Shown: positions 34,173 through 41,672 of the stretch, piece by piece
Numbering within the stretch: position 1 is the first letter of the stretch
How the letters are laid out: every line of letters starts with the position of its first letter
NCBI GenBank assembly: GCA_002343445.1
Contig: DDSP01000048.1
Span: 69,088 to 133,087 of the forward strand
Reading direction: 5' to 3'
Source of the DNA: Chthonomonas sp. UBA2387
GTDB taxonomy: Bacteria > Armatimonadota > Fimbriimonadia > Fimbriimonadales > Fimbriimonadaceae
DNA length: 64,000 nucleotides
The notes under the pieces: model-generated
Databases searched by the model: none
The model's input: the letters and a program-made list of their open reading frames with translations, nothing else
Told to the model about the DNA's origin: nothing
Position numbers and translations under genes: made by a program

Positions 34173-35752
34173 AGCGTTTCGTGCGCCTGTTCGAGGCGCT
34201 GGACGGCACGACGGCCACCAAGGAGAAGATCGCCCTCCTGCGCGCCTACTTCGAAGAGGCCGAGCCCGAGGATGCCGCGTGGGCCGTGTGGCTGCTCTCG
34301 GGAAACAAACCCAAGGGCTCGGCCAACCGGACGCGGCTCGCCGCTTGGGCCAGCGAGGAAGCGGGCATCGCGGGCTGGCTGTTCGACGAGTGCCGTTCAG
34401 CCGTGGGCGACTTCGCCGAGACCATCGCCTTGCTGCTGCCCAAGGCCTGCGGCTCCGAGACGGGATTCACGTTGGCCGAGAATGCCGCCAAGATCGAATC
34501 GCTCGCCGTGCTCGACGAAACGGGCCAGCGGGAGGTCGTCCTGAGCGCCTGGCGCGGCATGGACGGAGCCGAGCGGCTCGTATTCAACAAACTGGTGACC
34601 GGGGCGTTTCGTGTCGGGGTCTCGCGCGACTTGGTGGTTCGCGGCTTGTCCGAGGCCTTGGGCGTGCCACGGGACGAGGTCGTGCACCGCTTGATGGGCG
34701 ACTGGCGCCCGACGGCCGAGTTCTTCTCCTCACTGACCGACGGGGCCCCAAGCCCGTTGGACCGTCCCTACCCGTTTTGCCTCGCCCACCCCATCGCGGG
34801 CGACCCGGCGGAACTGGGCGCGATCGAAGGGTGGCAGGCCGAATGGAAGTGGGATGGCATTCGCGCGCAGGTGATCCGACGCAATGGGACGACGGCCATC
34901 TGGTCGCGCGGCGAGGAACTGGTGACCGACCGCTACCCCGAGATCGAGCAAGCCAGCCGCCTGCTGCCTGAGGGTTGTGTGCTGGATGGCGAGTTGCTTC
35001 CGTGGGGCGAGGGGGGACCGATGCCGTTCAACCAACTCCAGCGCCGCATCGGGCGCAAGACGGTGGGCGCGAAGCTGTTGGCCGAGATTCCCGTCGTGCT
35101 GATGGCTTACGACCTGCTGGAATCCGACGGCCAAGACTGCCGCCCTCTGCCCTTGAGCGAACGCCGAGACCGCTTGGCGGCCGTGGTGAACGAAGCGGGC
35201 CACCCGTTCCTGTTGTCTCCGACCGTCGCGGCGGGCTCTTGGGAGGAGCTAGGTGCCCTGCAGCGGTCCGCCTTGGGTCGTGGCGCGGAGGGGTTGATGC
35301 TCAAGCGGTTGGACTCGCCCTACGGAGTGGGCCGCAGGAGGGGCGCGTGGTGGAAATGGAAGCTCCAGCCGCGCAGCGTGGATGCCGTCTTGATGTACGC
35401 CTTGCGCGGTTCGGGAAGTCGGGCGTCGTTGTTCACCGATTACGCGTTCGGCGTGTGGAAGGGCCACGAGCTGGTGACGATCGCCAAGGCGTACTCGGGA
35501 CTGACGAACGCGGAGATCCGCGAGGTGGACGCGTACATCCGCGCCAACACTCTGGAGAAGATCGGGCCCGCCCGCACCGTGCCGCCGGAACTCGTGTTCG
35601 AGATAGGGTTCGAGGGCATCCAGAAGTCGACGCGCCACAAGTCGGGCTACGCCGTCCGATTCCCGCGCATCTTGCGTTGGCGACGCGACAAGCGTCCCGA
35701 GGACGCCGACACCCTTGAGACGGTCGCTTCGCTCTTCGAGCCGCTAGAATAG
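34169..35752 (+). CDS. ATP-dependent DNA ligase
   Basis: The 527-residue protein starts with GTG (MKRFVRLFEALDG). It has the N-terminal DNA-binding domain (about 1-210), the adenylation motif EWKWDGIRAQVI with the AMP-accepting Lys in KWDG, motif III-like VLDGELLPW, motif IIIa VVLMAYDLL, motif IV EGLMLKRLDSPY, motif V WWKWKLQPRSVDAVL, and the OB-fold C-terminus. It seals nicks in repair rather than being the replicative NAD-dependent ligase. It is coupled to the upstream MBL exonuclease by the GTGA overlap. Confidence 0.95.
   Translation: MKRFVRLFEALDGTTATKEKIALLRAYFEEAEPEDAAWAVWLLSGNKPKGSANRTRLAAWASEEAGIAGWLFDECRSAVGDFAETIALLLPKACGSETGFTLAENAAKIESLAVLDETGQREVVLSAWRGMDGAERLVFNKLVTGAFRVGVSRDLVVRGLSEALGVPRDEVVHRLMGDWRPTAEFFSSLTDGAPSPLDRPYPFCLAHPIAGDPAELGAIEGWQAEWKWDGIRAQVIRRNGTTAIWSRGEELVTDRYPEIEQASRLLPEGCVLDGELLPWGEGGPMPFNQLQRRIGRKTVGAKLLAEIPVVLMAYDLLESDGQDCRPLPLSERRDRLAAVVNEAGHPFLLSPTVAAGSWEELGALQRSALGRGAEGLMLKRLDSPYGVGRRRGAWWKWKLQPRSVDAVLMYALRGSGSRASLFTDYAFGVWKGHELVTIAKAYSGLTNAEIREVDAYIRANTLEKIGPARTVPPELVFEIGFEGIQKSTRHKSGYAVRFPRILRWRRDKRPEDADTLETVASLFEPLE
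35745..35750 (+). promoter_or_regulatory. Candidate leaderless -10 box of the dockerin gene
   Basis: TAGAAT overlaps the end of the ligase gene and leaves 6 nt to the ATG at 35757, a spacing that would start the transcript at the start codon. Confidence 0.4.
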
Positions 35753-35756
35753 GCGT

Positions 35757-37079
35757 ATGCGCTTGGTTGCTGGGTTGTTGTTCGCGTTGAGTTGCCTGTC
35801 GGTCTCGGCCCAGGTGTTCGAATTCACCGTTTTGCCCTCGGCGAGCGGCATCAATGGTGCGATGGAGGTGCGGCTGGACACGGACGGCACGCTGATCGGC
35901 AACTACGACACGGCGAGCAACCCCACGGGGACGCGAACCAAGCCGGGGCTGTTCGGTTCGTTTCTCGACACGGAGAACGTCGCCGTGCCCGTCGAGGTGT
36001 TCGGCACGGTCGGCAGCCGCTCGGCGGGTTCGATCTCGACCCAATCTTCGGGCAACTTCACGTTGGAGATCGACCCCGCGTTGGGCAAGGCGTATGTGAC
36101 GCGGTTCTCCTTGGACTTCTTGAACGGTTCGTCGCTCTCGATTCCGTCCAACATCTCGCTGCGCCAAAACGGGTTCCGGACGCGCTCGCCTTCGTTCTTT
36201 TACCTAGGCGGCACCATCGGGTTGCCGATCGGCAACGTCACCGTGGGCTCTCTTCGCGGCACCCAGATGGAGCCGAGCCCTCTGGGCACATGCAACACGC
36301 TGTCGGCGACCCAGTACAGCGTGGCGGTTCCGATCCCGCTCGTGCTTTCGGGCTCGATGCTGGTCATGGGGTCCGAGATCCCCTTGCCGCCTATCCCCTT
36401 TGAGATCCTGCTCATGGGCGTGGTGACCGTGGATGGTGCATCGGCGACGGTGGCATCGCAGAGCAGCTTCACCCTTGAAGAGACGCGCCAGCCCAACCAG
36501 CCGATCCCACCCTTCGATTTGGCGCTACCCACCACGGGCGACCCCGCCAACGTGATCATGAGTCTCATCCTGACCGAGCAGACCACCTACTTCCAGGGCA
36601 CGAACACGATGGCCTGTTCAGGCCCCGTGTTGGCCTCGGGACACGTGGACGCGACGGTGACCTTCCAGGACCTCGCGCCCGGCATCTACGGGCCACAGGA
36701 TGCCACGATGGACATCTACGATGTGGCTACGGGCGACCTCGTGTACCGCCGAGGACTGCTGCCCGCGGCCGGTCTGCACGCCATCCGGTTGCCGCACGGC
36801 ACCTACGACTTGGCGCTCAAGGAGAGCCACTGGCTGCGCCGTCGTGTGCGCGTGACGGTGGGAACGACGCCGGTAGCGGCCACGCTGTCGCTGCTCAACG
36901 GCGACGTGAACGGGGACAACTCGGTGAACATCGCCGACTACCTGATCGTTCGAGGGGCGTTCGGCACCTCATCCGACAGCCCGAACTATGTTGCCGCCGC
37001 CGACTTGGACGGCAACGGTTCGGTCAACGCCACCGACTTCCTGATCCTCCGAAAGAACTTCGGGCGCGCGGGCGACTGA
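35757..37079 (+). CDS. Secreted protein with C-terminal type I dockerin
   Basis: The 440-residue product begins MRLVAGLLFALSCLSVSAQ (Sec signal peptide). The middle is beta-rich with repeated polar segments and no named domain. The C-terminus carries a complete dockerin I pair: GDVNGDNSVNIADYLIVRGAFG and AADLDGNGSVNATDFLILRKNFG, each with the Asp/Asn calcium-binding loop and the following helix. Dockerins bind cohesins or act as calcium-stabilised modules; no cohesin is seen in this window. It may be involved in surface attachment or polysaccharide degradation. Confidence 0.85.
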   Translation: MRLVAGLLFALSCLSVSAQVFEFTVLPSASGINGAMEVRLDTDGTLIGNYDTASNPTGTRTKPGLFGSFLDTENVAVPVEVFGTVGSRSAGSISTQSSGNFTLEIDPALGKAYVTRFSLDFLNGSSLSIPSNISLRQNGFRTRSPSFFYLGGTIGLPIGNVTVGSLRGTQMEPSPLGTCNTLSATQYSVAVPIPLVLSGSMLVMGSEIPLPPIPFEILLMGVVTVDGASATVASQSSFTLEETRQPNQPIPPFDLALPTTGDPANVIMSLILTEQTTYFQGTNTMACSGPVLASGHVDATVTFQDLAPGIYGPQDATMDIYDVATGDLVYRRGLLPAAGLHAIRLPHGTYDLALKESHWLRRRVRVTVGTTPVAATLSLLNGDVNGDNSVNIADYLIVRGAFGTSSDSPNYVAAADLDGNGSVNATDFLILRKNFGRAGD

Positions 37080-37090
37080 GCCAAGTGGGC

Positions 37091-37143
37091 TTGGAGGGAC
37101 GCTCCATCGCGTCCTCGGCTGTCGGGCATGACGGAGCATGCCA
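37091..37143 (+). repeat. Degenerate REP element on the downstream side of the RAYT gene
   Basis: Same order as the array units, but the first hairpin has lost 2 bp and carries a G-to-A change (GGACGCTCCATCGCGTCC), while the second hairpin GGCATG-ACGGAG-CATGCC is intact. It lies between the dockerin stop and the stop codon of the RAYT gene. Confidence 0.85.
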
Positions 37144-37167
37144 GCTCAGGAGGCCCGAAAACGCTGA

Positions 37168-37623
37168 TTACCAGCTCAGTCGGTTCATGGTGCCCTGGAA
37201 CGGCCAGTTCTCAGACGCCTTGACCAATCCGTGCCGCACCGGATTCTCCTGTACGTAAAGCCACTTCTCCCCGTAGCTCTCAGTTGAACGCAACTGGCGG
37301 TCCCAAAAGCTACGTTGCCAGATAGGCTGGTCCCGCGGCTCGGGCCATTCTCGGCTGACCAAACTCTTGAAGAATGCCACCCACCGCTCAAGCGCGATCT
37401 CCTCGGCAGGAGAAACAAACGCGTGAATGTGGTCGGGCATGATGCAGTATCGCCCGACTTTCCATGCGTCGGCTCTCGTCCAAGCGGACCGAATCAACGC
37501 GTGGGCAGTGTCATTGGCCAACAACGGCCGCCTACCGTCAGTGCAAACGGTAAGCATCACGAGAACCGGTCTGGTGGCGCTGTCGACGGGCGGTACATGA
37601 ATGGGCGCCTTGCGTTCGCGCAC
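37168..37623 (-). CDS. REP-associated tyrosine transposase (RAYT), IS200/IS605-like Y1 fold
   Basis: The 151-residue protein (GTG start, MRERKAP) has the HUH metal-binding motif CIMPDHIHAFV, an upstream basic and aromatic segment, and the C-terminal YVQENPVRHGLV block with the catalytic Tyr, all in the order of Y1 single-strand transposases. No terminal inverted repeats of an IS200 element are seen. Instead the gene is bordered on both sides by REP elements, the mark of the domesticated RAYT family, which cut and join REP hairpins. Its size is typical. A TAAACT box lies 9 nt before the start. It is A+T-richer than its neighbours. Confidence 0.9.
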   Translation of the reverse strand: MRERKAPIHVPPVDSATRPVLVMLTVCTDGRRPLLANDTAHALIRSAWTRADAWKVGRYCIMPDHIHAFVSPAEEIALERWVAFFKSLVSREWPEPRDQPIWQRSFWDRQLRSTESYGEKWLYVQENPVRHGLVKASENWPFQGTMNRLSW

Positions 37624-37632
37624 GATACCGGC

Positions 37633-37638
37633 AGTTTA
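37633..37638 (-). promoter_or_regulatory. Candidate -10 box of the RAYT gene
   Basis: On the minus strand TAAACT ends 9 nt before the GTG start at 37623, immediately inside the first REP unit of the array. Confidence 0.35.
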
Positions 37639-37648
37639 GCATCAGGTT

Positions 37649-38007
37649 GGAGGGACGCGCTCCGTCGCGTCCTCGGCTGTCGGGCATGACGGAGCATGCC
37701 CCTCCGACGTTGCCGGATCGCTGGGAGGGACGCGCTCCGTCGCGTCCTGGGCTGTCGGGCATGACGGAGCATGCCCCCCCCAACGTTGCCGGATCGCTGG
37801 GAAGGACGCGCTCCGTCGCGTCCTGGGCTGGTCGGCCATGACGGAGCATGCCCCTCCAACGTTGCCGGATCGCTGGGAAGGACGCGCTACGTCGCGTCCT
37901 GGGCTGTCGGGCATGACGGAGCATGCCCCTCCAACGTTGCCGGATCGCTGGGAAGGACGCGCTCCGTCGCGTCCTGGGCTGTCGGGCATGACGGAGCATG
38001 CCCCTCC
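37649..38007 (+). repeat. Array of five REP units between the RAYT gene and polA
   Basis: Five units start near 37649, 37724, 37799, 37875 and 37950, with a period of about 75 bp. Each has an outer arm GGAGG(G) or GGAAGG, hairpin 1 GGACGCG-CTCCGT-CGCGTCC, linker TSGGCTGTC, hairpin 2 GGGCATG-ACGGAG-CATGCCC and outer arm CCTCC. The spacers (about 17 nt, AACGTTGCCGGATCGCT) are almost identical too. Unit 4 has a loop change (CTACGT), unit 3 a shifted arm and unit 2 an extra C. This 419-bp stretch holds no gene; the open minus-strand frame across it exists only because 75 is a multiple of 3. Confidence 0.95.
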
Positions 38008-38029
38008 AACGTTGCCGGGCACAAAGTGG

Positions 38030-38035
38030 TAACTT
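38030..38035 (+). promoter_or_regulatory. Candidate leaderless -10 box of polA
   Basis: TAACTT ends 7 nt before the polA ATG at 38043 and lies 22 bp after the last REP unit. There is no room for a ribosome site in a conventional leader. Confidence 0.4.
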
Positions 38036-38042
38036 CGGTCGC

Positions 38043-40640
38043 ATGGCCGACAAGCGCCTCATCATCGTGGACGGCTACAGCCTGCTGTACCGGGCGTTCT
38101 TCGCGACTCGGTACCTGAGCACCAGCGATGGCAAGCCGACCAACGCGTTGTACGGCTTCTGCAACATGCTCTTCATCCTGTTCGAGCGGGAGCATCCCGA
38201 CGCCGTCGTCGTGGCGCTCGACGCACCGGGCAAGACGTTTCGGCACCACTACTTCGCCGAGTACAAGGCCACGCGGTCGGAGACCGCCGACGAACTCAAG
38301 GCGCAACTCCCTTGGGCGCGGGACCTGATCGCCGCGCTCGGCATCCCCAGCATCGAAGTCACGGGCTTCGAGGCAGACGACGTCGTGGGCACCATCAGCC
38401 GGCTCGCCGAGGAGGAGGGCTATGCGACGCTTATCATCACGGGCGACAACGACGCCCTGCAACTCGTGGATGAGAGCGTGCGCGTCGTCACGCCGAAGGT
38501 GGGCGTCACCGACGTGCAGGTCATGGACGTGGCGGCCGTCATCGAGAAGTACTCCGTCCCGCCAGCCTCACTTCCTGATTGGAAGGCCATCGTGGGCGAC
38601 AAGAGCGACAACATCCCGGGCGTCCCCGGCATCGGCGAGAAGGGTGCCGCCGAGTTGCTCGCCCTGTTCGGGTCGATCGAAAATCTGCTGGAGCACTACG
38701 ACGACGTGCCGCCCAAGTACCAGAAGAAGATCGACCCCGTGAAGGATCAGGTCCTGGACTACAAGTTCTTGGCCACCATCAAGCGCGACGTAGAGTTGGA
38801 CTACGACTTCGACCCGTTGGTGCTCACGCCCGAGCAGTTCGGGACCGCCCGCGAGATGCTGGAGATGTTCGAGTTCCGCTCGCTGGCTCGGCGCGTCCAC
38901 AAGATCCTCGGCCCCTACGTGAAGGGTGAAATGACCACGAGCGACGTGGTCGAACAGAAGCTCGACATCGAGTTGGTGGACACCCGCAGCCGAGCCGAAC
39001 TCTTCGAAGCCGTGGGCGACCGGCCGTACGGCATCTACTTCGAGCCCGTCTCCGAGCAGTTGGGCTTCTTCGACGAGCCGACCATGGTGGCCTACGTGGC
39101 TGTGGGCGACGGCAAGGTTTTCAAGACCACTCAAGAGTTGGCGCAAGGGCTGTTCCGCGAGAAGACGGGCCAAGCCGTGGCGCACGACGCCAAGCCCATT
39201 TACAAGCGCGTCGCCACCGATGGCCGGAGCGTGCGCTTCGATACGATGCTGGCTGGGTTCGTGCTGCAATCCGGAAGGACGCAGTACGCGTTGCGCGACC
39301 TGATCCAAGGCTACACCGACCTTGGCGCGCCGCAGCGCTCGGAGGAGGTGGCGGCATCGCTGCTCGTGCTCGAGCGGGCCATGCGGGAACGGTTGGGCAA
39401 GGAAGAGCAGACCTCCGTGCTGGAGGATATCGAGCTGCCGCTGGTGCCCATTCTCGCCGAAATGGAAGGCGCCGGGATCATGGTGGACCCGCAGTACTTG
39501 GGCGACTTCTCGAAGTCGCTGGAGGGCGAAATCGAGCGCCTCCAAACCCGCGTGTGGGAACTGGCGGGCCAGGAGTTCAACATCGGCTCGCCCAAGCAGT
39601 TGGGCGAAGTCCTGTTCGAGAGGCTCGGCATCCCGGGGGTCAAGAAGACGAAGACGGGCTACGCCACGGGCGCGGAAGTGCTCAACATGCTCGCGCCCAC
39701 CCACGAGATCGCGACCGAAATCCTGAACTGGCGCGAGCTTACGAAGCTCAAGAGCACCTATTCCGACTCGCTGCCCAAGATGGTTGCGGACGACGGGCGC
39801 ATCCACACGTCGTTCACGCAGACCGGGGCCGCGACCGGGCGTCTGAGTTCCTCGAACCCCAACCTGCAGAACATCCCGATCCGCACCGAGTTGGGCCGCA
39901 AGATCCGGTCGGCGTTCATCGCGCCTTCGGGCTGGCGGCTGGCGTCGTTCGACTACTCGCAGATCGAGCTGAGGCTGCTGGCGCACCTGTGTCGAGACGA
40001 GAAGCTGGTGGACGCGTTCCAGCGGCGGATCGACGTCCACACGGTCACGGCTTCGTTGATGTTTCAGATACCCGAGGCCGACGTCACCAAAGAGCAACGG
40101 CGGTACGCGAAGATGCTGAACTATGCCGTTCTGTACGGCGTGACCGATTTCGGGCTAGCCAACCAACTGGGCGGCGGCTTCTCGGTCCGTGAAGCCAAGG
40201 GCCTGATCGAGAACTACTATGCGCGCTTCCCGGCGGTCAAGGAGTTCACGGAGTCGGTGGTCAAGGATGCGCGATCCAAGGGGTTTACGACGACGCTGTG
40301 CGGCAGGCGGCGGTACTTCCCGGACATTCACGCGGCCAACCGCAACGACCGGATGTACGCCGAGAGGCAGGCCATCAACGCCCCGATCCAAGGCGCCGCG
40401 GCCGACATGATCAAGATCGCCATGATCCGTGTGCGCAAGACGCTGGGCGCCTCCTCGACGCGGATGCTGCTGCAGGTGCACGACGAACTGCTGTTCGAGA
40501 CTCCCGCCGACGCCGAGGCCCTTGTCGAGCCGATCCGTCAACAGATGGAGGAAGCCCTGCCGCTCTCGGTGCCTGTCGAGGTGGATGCCAAGGTGGGGGC
40601 GAACTGGAACGACATGACCCCAGTTCCCGCCGGCACATAG
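38043..40640 (+). CDS. polA: DNA polymerase I
   Basis: The 865-residue protein has the 5'-3' exonuclease/FEN domain (1 to about 300: IIVDGYSLLYRAFFA, TGFEADDVVGT, TGDNDALQLV, GDKSDNIPGVPGIGEKGA), a middle exonuclease-like domain, and the polymerase domain (about 430-865). Motif A is DYSQIELRLLAHL, motif B is RRYAKMLNYAVLYG and motif C is QVHDELLFE. The middle domain lacks the DxE, NxxxD-type and YxxxD motifs (for example YFEPV and HDAKP instead), so proofreading is probably lost. In motif B the residue equivalent to E. coli F762 is Tyr (Y694). It fills gaps in replication and repair. Confidence 0.97.
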   Translation: MADKRLIIVDGYSLLYRAFFATRYLSTSDGKPTNALYGFCNMLFILFEREHPDAVVVALDAPGKTFRHHYFAEYKATRSETADELKAQLPWARDLIAALGIPSIEVTGFEADDVVGTISRLAEEEGYATLIITGDNDALQLVDESVRVVTPKVGVTDVQVMDVAAVIEKYSVPPASLPDWKAIVGDKSDNIPGVPGIGEKGAAELLALFGSIENLLEHYDDVPPKYQKKIDPVKDQVLDYKFLATIKRDVELDYDFDPLVLTPEQFGTAREMLEMFEFRSLARRVHKILGPYVKGEMTTSDVVEQKLDIELVDTRSRAELFEAVGDRPYGIYFEPVSEQLGFFDEPTMVAYVAVGDGKVFKTTQELAQGLFREKTGQAVAHDAKPIYKRVATDGRSVRFDTMLAGFVLQSGRTQYALRDLIQGYTDLGAPQRSEEVAASLLVLERAMRERLGKEEQTSVLEDIELPLVPILAEMEGAGIMVDPQYLGDFSKSLEGEIERLQTRVWELAGQEFNIGSPKQLGEVLFERLGIPGVKKTKTGYATGAEVLNMLAPTHEIATEILNWRELTKLKSTYSDSLPKMVADDGRIHTSFTQTGAATGRLSSSNPNLQNIPIRTELGRKIRSAFIAPSGWRLASFDYSQIELRLLAHLCRDEKLVDAFQRRIDVHTVTASLMFQIPEADVTKEQRRYAKMLNYAVLYGVTDFGLANQLGGGFSVREAKGLIENYYARFPAVKEFTESVVKDARSKGFTTTLCGRRRYFPDIHAANRNDRMYAERQAINAPIQGAAADMIKIAMIRVRKTLGASSTRMLLQVHDELLFETPADAEALVEPIRQQMEEALPLSVPVEVDAKVGANWNDMTPVPAGT

Positions 40641-40684
40641 GATGGGGAGCAGGAAGTAGAGCGGAGTCGGGGAAACGTACGGAC

Positions 40685-41614
40685 GTGATCCTCAGCGTCA
40701 CCCTCAACCCCTGCGTGGACTACGCGGCATTCTGCAACGGCATCGTGCTCGGCGAGGTCAACCGAGTCACCCGCACCGAAACAGACGCGGGAGGCAAGGG
40801 CGTGAACCTTTCGCGCGTGGTGCGCGAGTTGGACGTGCCAACGGTGGCTACGGGATGGCTCGGAGGCGAAGCCGGTGAGTTTGTTGCGAACGTGCTCGCC
40901 CATCAGGGCGTCTCCGCCGATTTTGTGCCGATCGCGGGCGAAACGCGCGTGAACTTCAGCGTCGAGGATGGCACGGGCCGTCCGCCCACCCAGTTCAACG
41001 CTCCGGGACCGCTCATCGCTTCCGACGACTTGGCGCGCCTGGCGTCCAAGCTCCAAGCGATCGCGCCCGGCCATCGCTATGCCGCCATCGGCGGTTCTGC
41101 GCCCCCAGGGGTTCCGGACGACGTGTTCGCCCATCTGGTGGGTTTGCTCAAGTCAGCGGGTTGCTACGTTGCTCTCGATGCGGACGGCAAGCGGATGGCG
41201 TTGGGCTTGGGGGCCAACCCACACCTGATCAAGCCCAATACGTCCGAGGCCGAGGGTCTTCTTGGCCGCGCCATCGAGGGCCTAGACGAGCATTGCCGAG
41301 CCGCGATCGAGCTGGCCGCTTTGGGCGCGGAGAGCGTCTTGTTGAGCATGGGCAAAGATGGCGCGGTGCTCTACCGGCCCCACGGGATGTGGCACGCCAC
41401 GCCGCCGAAGGTGGAGGTGCGAAGCACCATCGGCAGTGGCGACTCGCTGCTTGGGGGCTATTTGGCCGGATTGTCCAAGGGTATGGACGACGGCGAGGCC
41501 CTGCGGCTGGGCACGGCTTGCGGGGCGGCTACGGCAACCACGGATGGGTCGCAGATCGCTCGGCGCGAGGTGATCGAGTCGTTGCTGGGGCAAGTGGTCG
41601 TACGGCCCTTGTAA
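40685..41614 (+). CDS. PfkB-family sugar kinase, 1-phosphofructokinase-like
   Basis: The 309-residue protein starts with GTG (VILSVTLNPCVDY), the typical FruK/LacC opening. It has GGKGVNLSRVVRELD, a middle HLIKPNTSEAEGLLG and the PfkB signature 2 RSTIGSGDSLLGGYLAGL with the catalytic Asp in GSGDS. It should phosphorylate a phosphorylated hexose (fructose-1-phosphate or tagatose-6-phosphate) with ATP. No PTS genes are nearby, so the substrate source is unclear. Together with the two PFK-A genes at 22.7-26.1 kb the window holds three phosphofructokinase-type enzymes. Confidence 0.9.
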   Translation: MILSVTLNPCVDYAAFCNGIVLGEVNRVTRTETDAGGKGVNLSRVVRELDVPTVATGWLGGEAGEFVANVLAHQGVSADFVPIAGETRVNFSVEDGTGRPPTQFNAPGPLIASDDLARLASKLQAIAPGHRYAAIGGSAPPGVPDDVFAHLVGLLKSAGCYVALDADGKRMALGLGANPHLIKPNTSEAEGLLGRAIEGLDEHCRAAIELAALGAESVLLSMGKDGAVLYRPHGMWHATPPKVEVRSTIGSGDSLLGGYLAGLSKGMDDGEALRLGTACGAATATTDGSQIARREVIESLLGQVVVRPL

Positions 41615-41622
41615 AACGACCC

Positions 41623-41646
41623 GGCCCCGCTCCGAAGAGCGAGGCC
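41623..41646. terminator. Hairpin terminator between convergent genes
   Basis: GGCCCCGCTC and GAGCGAGGCC (one mismatch) pair around a CGAA tetraloop in the 58-bp gap between the PfkB-like gene and the SLH porin gene. An outer ACCCG/CGGGT pair extends it. No T-run follows, so strength is uncertain. Confidence 0.55.
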
Positions 41647-41672
41647 AGATACGGGTTCTCAGCTTTGTGGGC

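Noticed and set aside
37649..38007. Possible CRISPR array (regular period of about 75 bp)
   Set aside because: The repeat unit is a double palindrome, the spacers are nearly identical to each other, and no cas gene is present. It is a REP array.
37538..38065. A 175-residue minus-strand ORF with a repeated RQRWRGMLRHARQ-type motif across the REP array
   Set aside because: The repeat period of 75 bp is a multiple of 3, so the array stays open by chance in several frames. The sequence is explained by hairpin conservation, and the frame overlaps the RAYT and polA starts.
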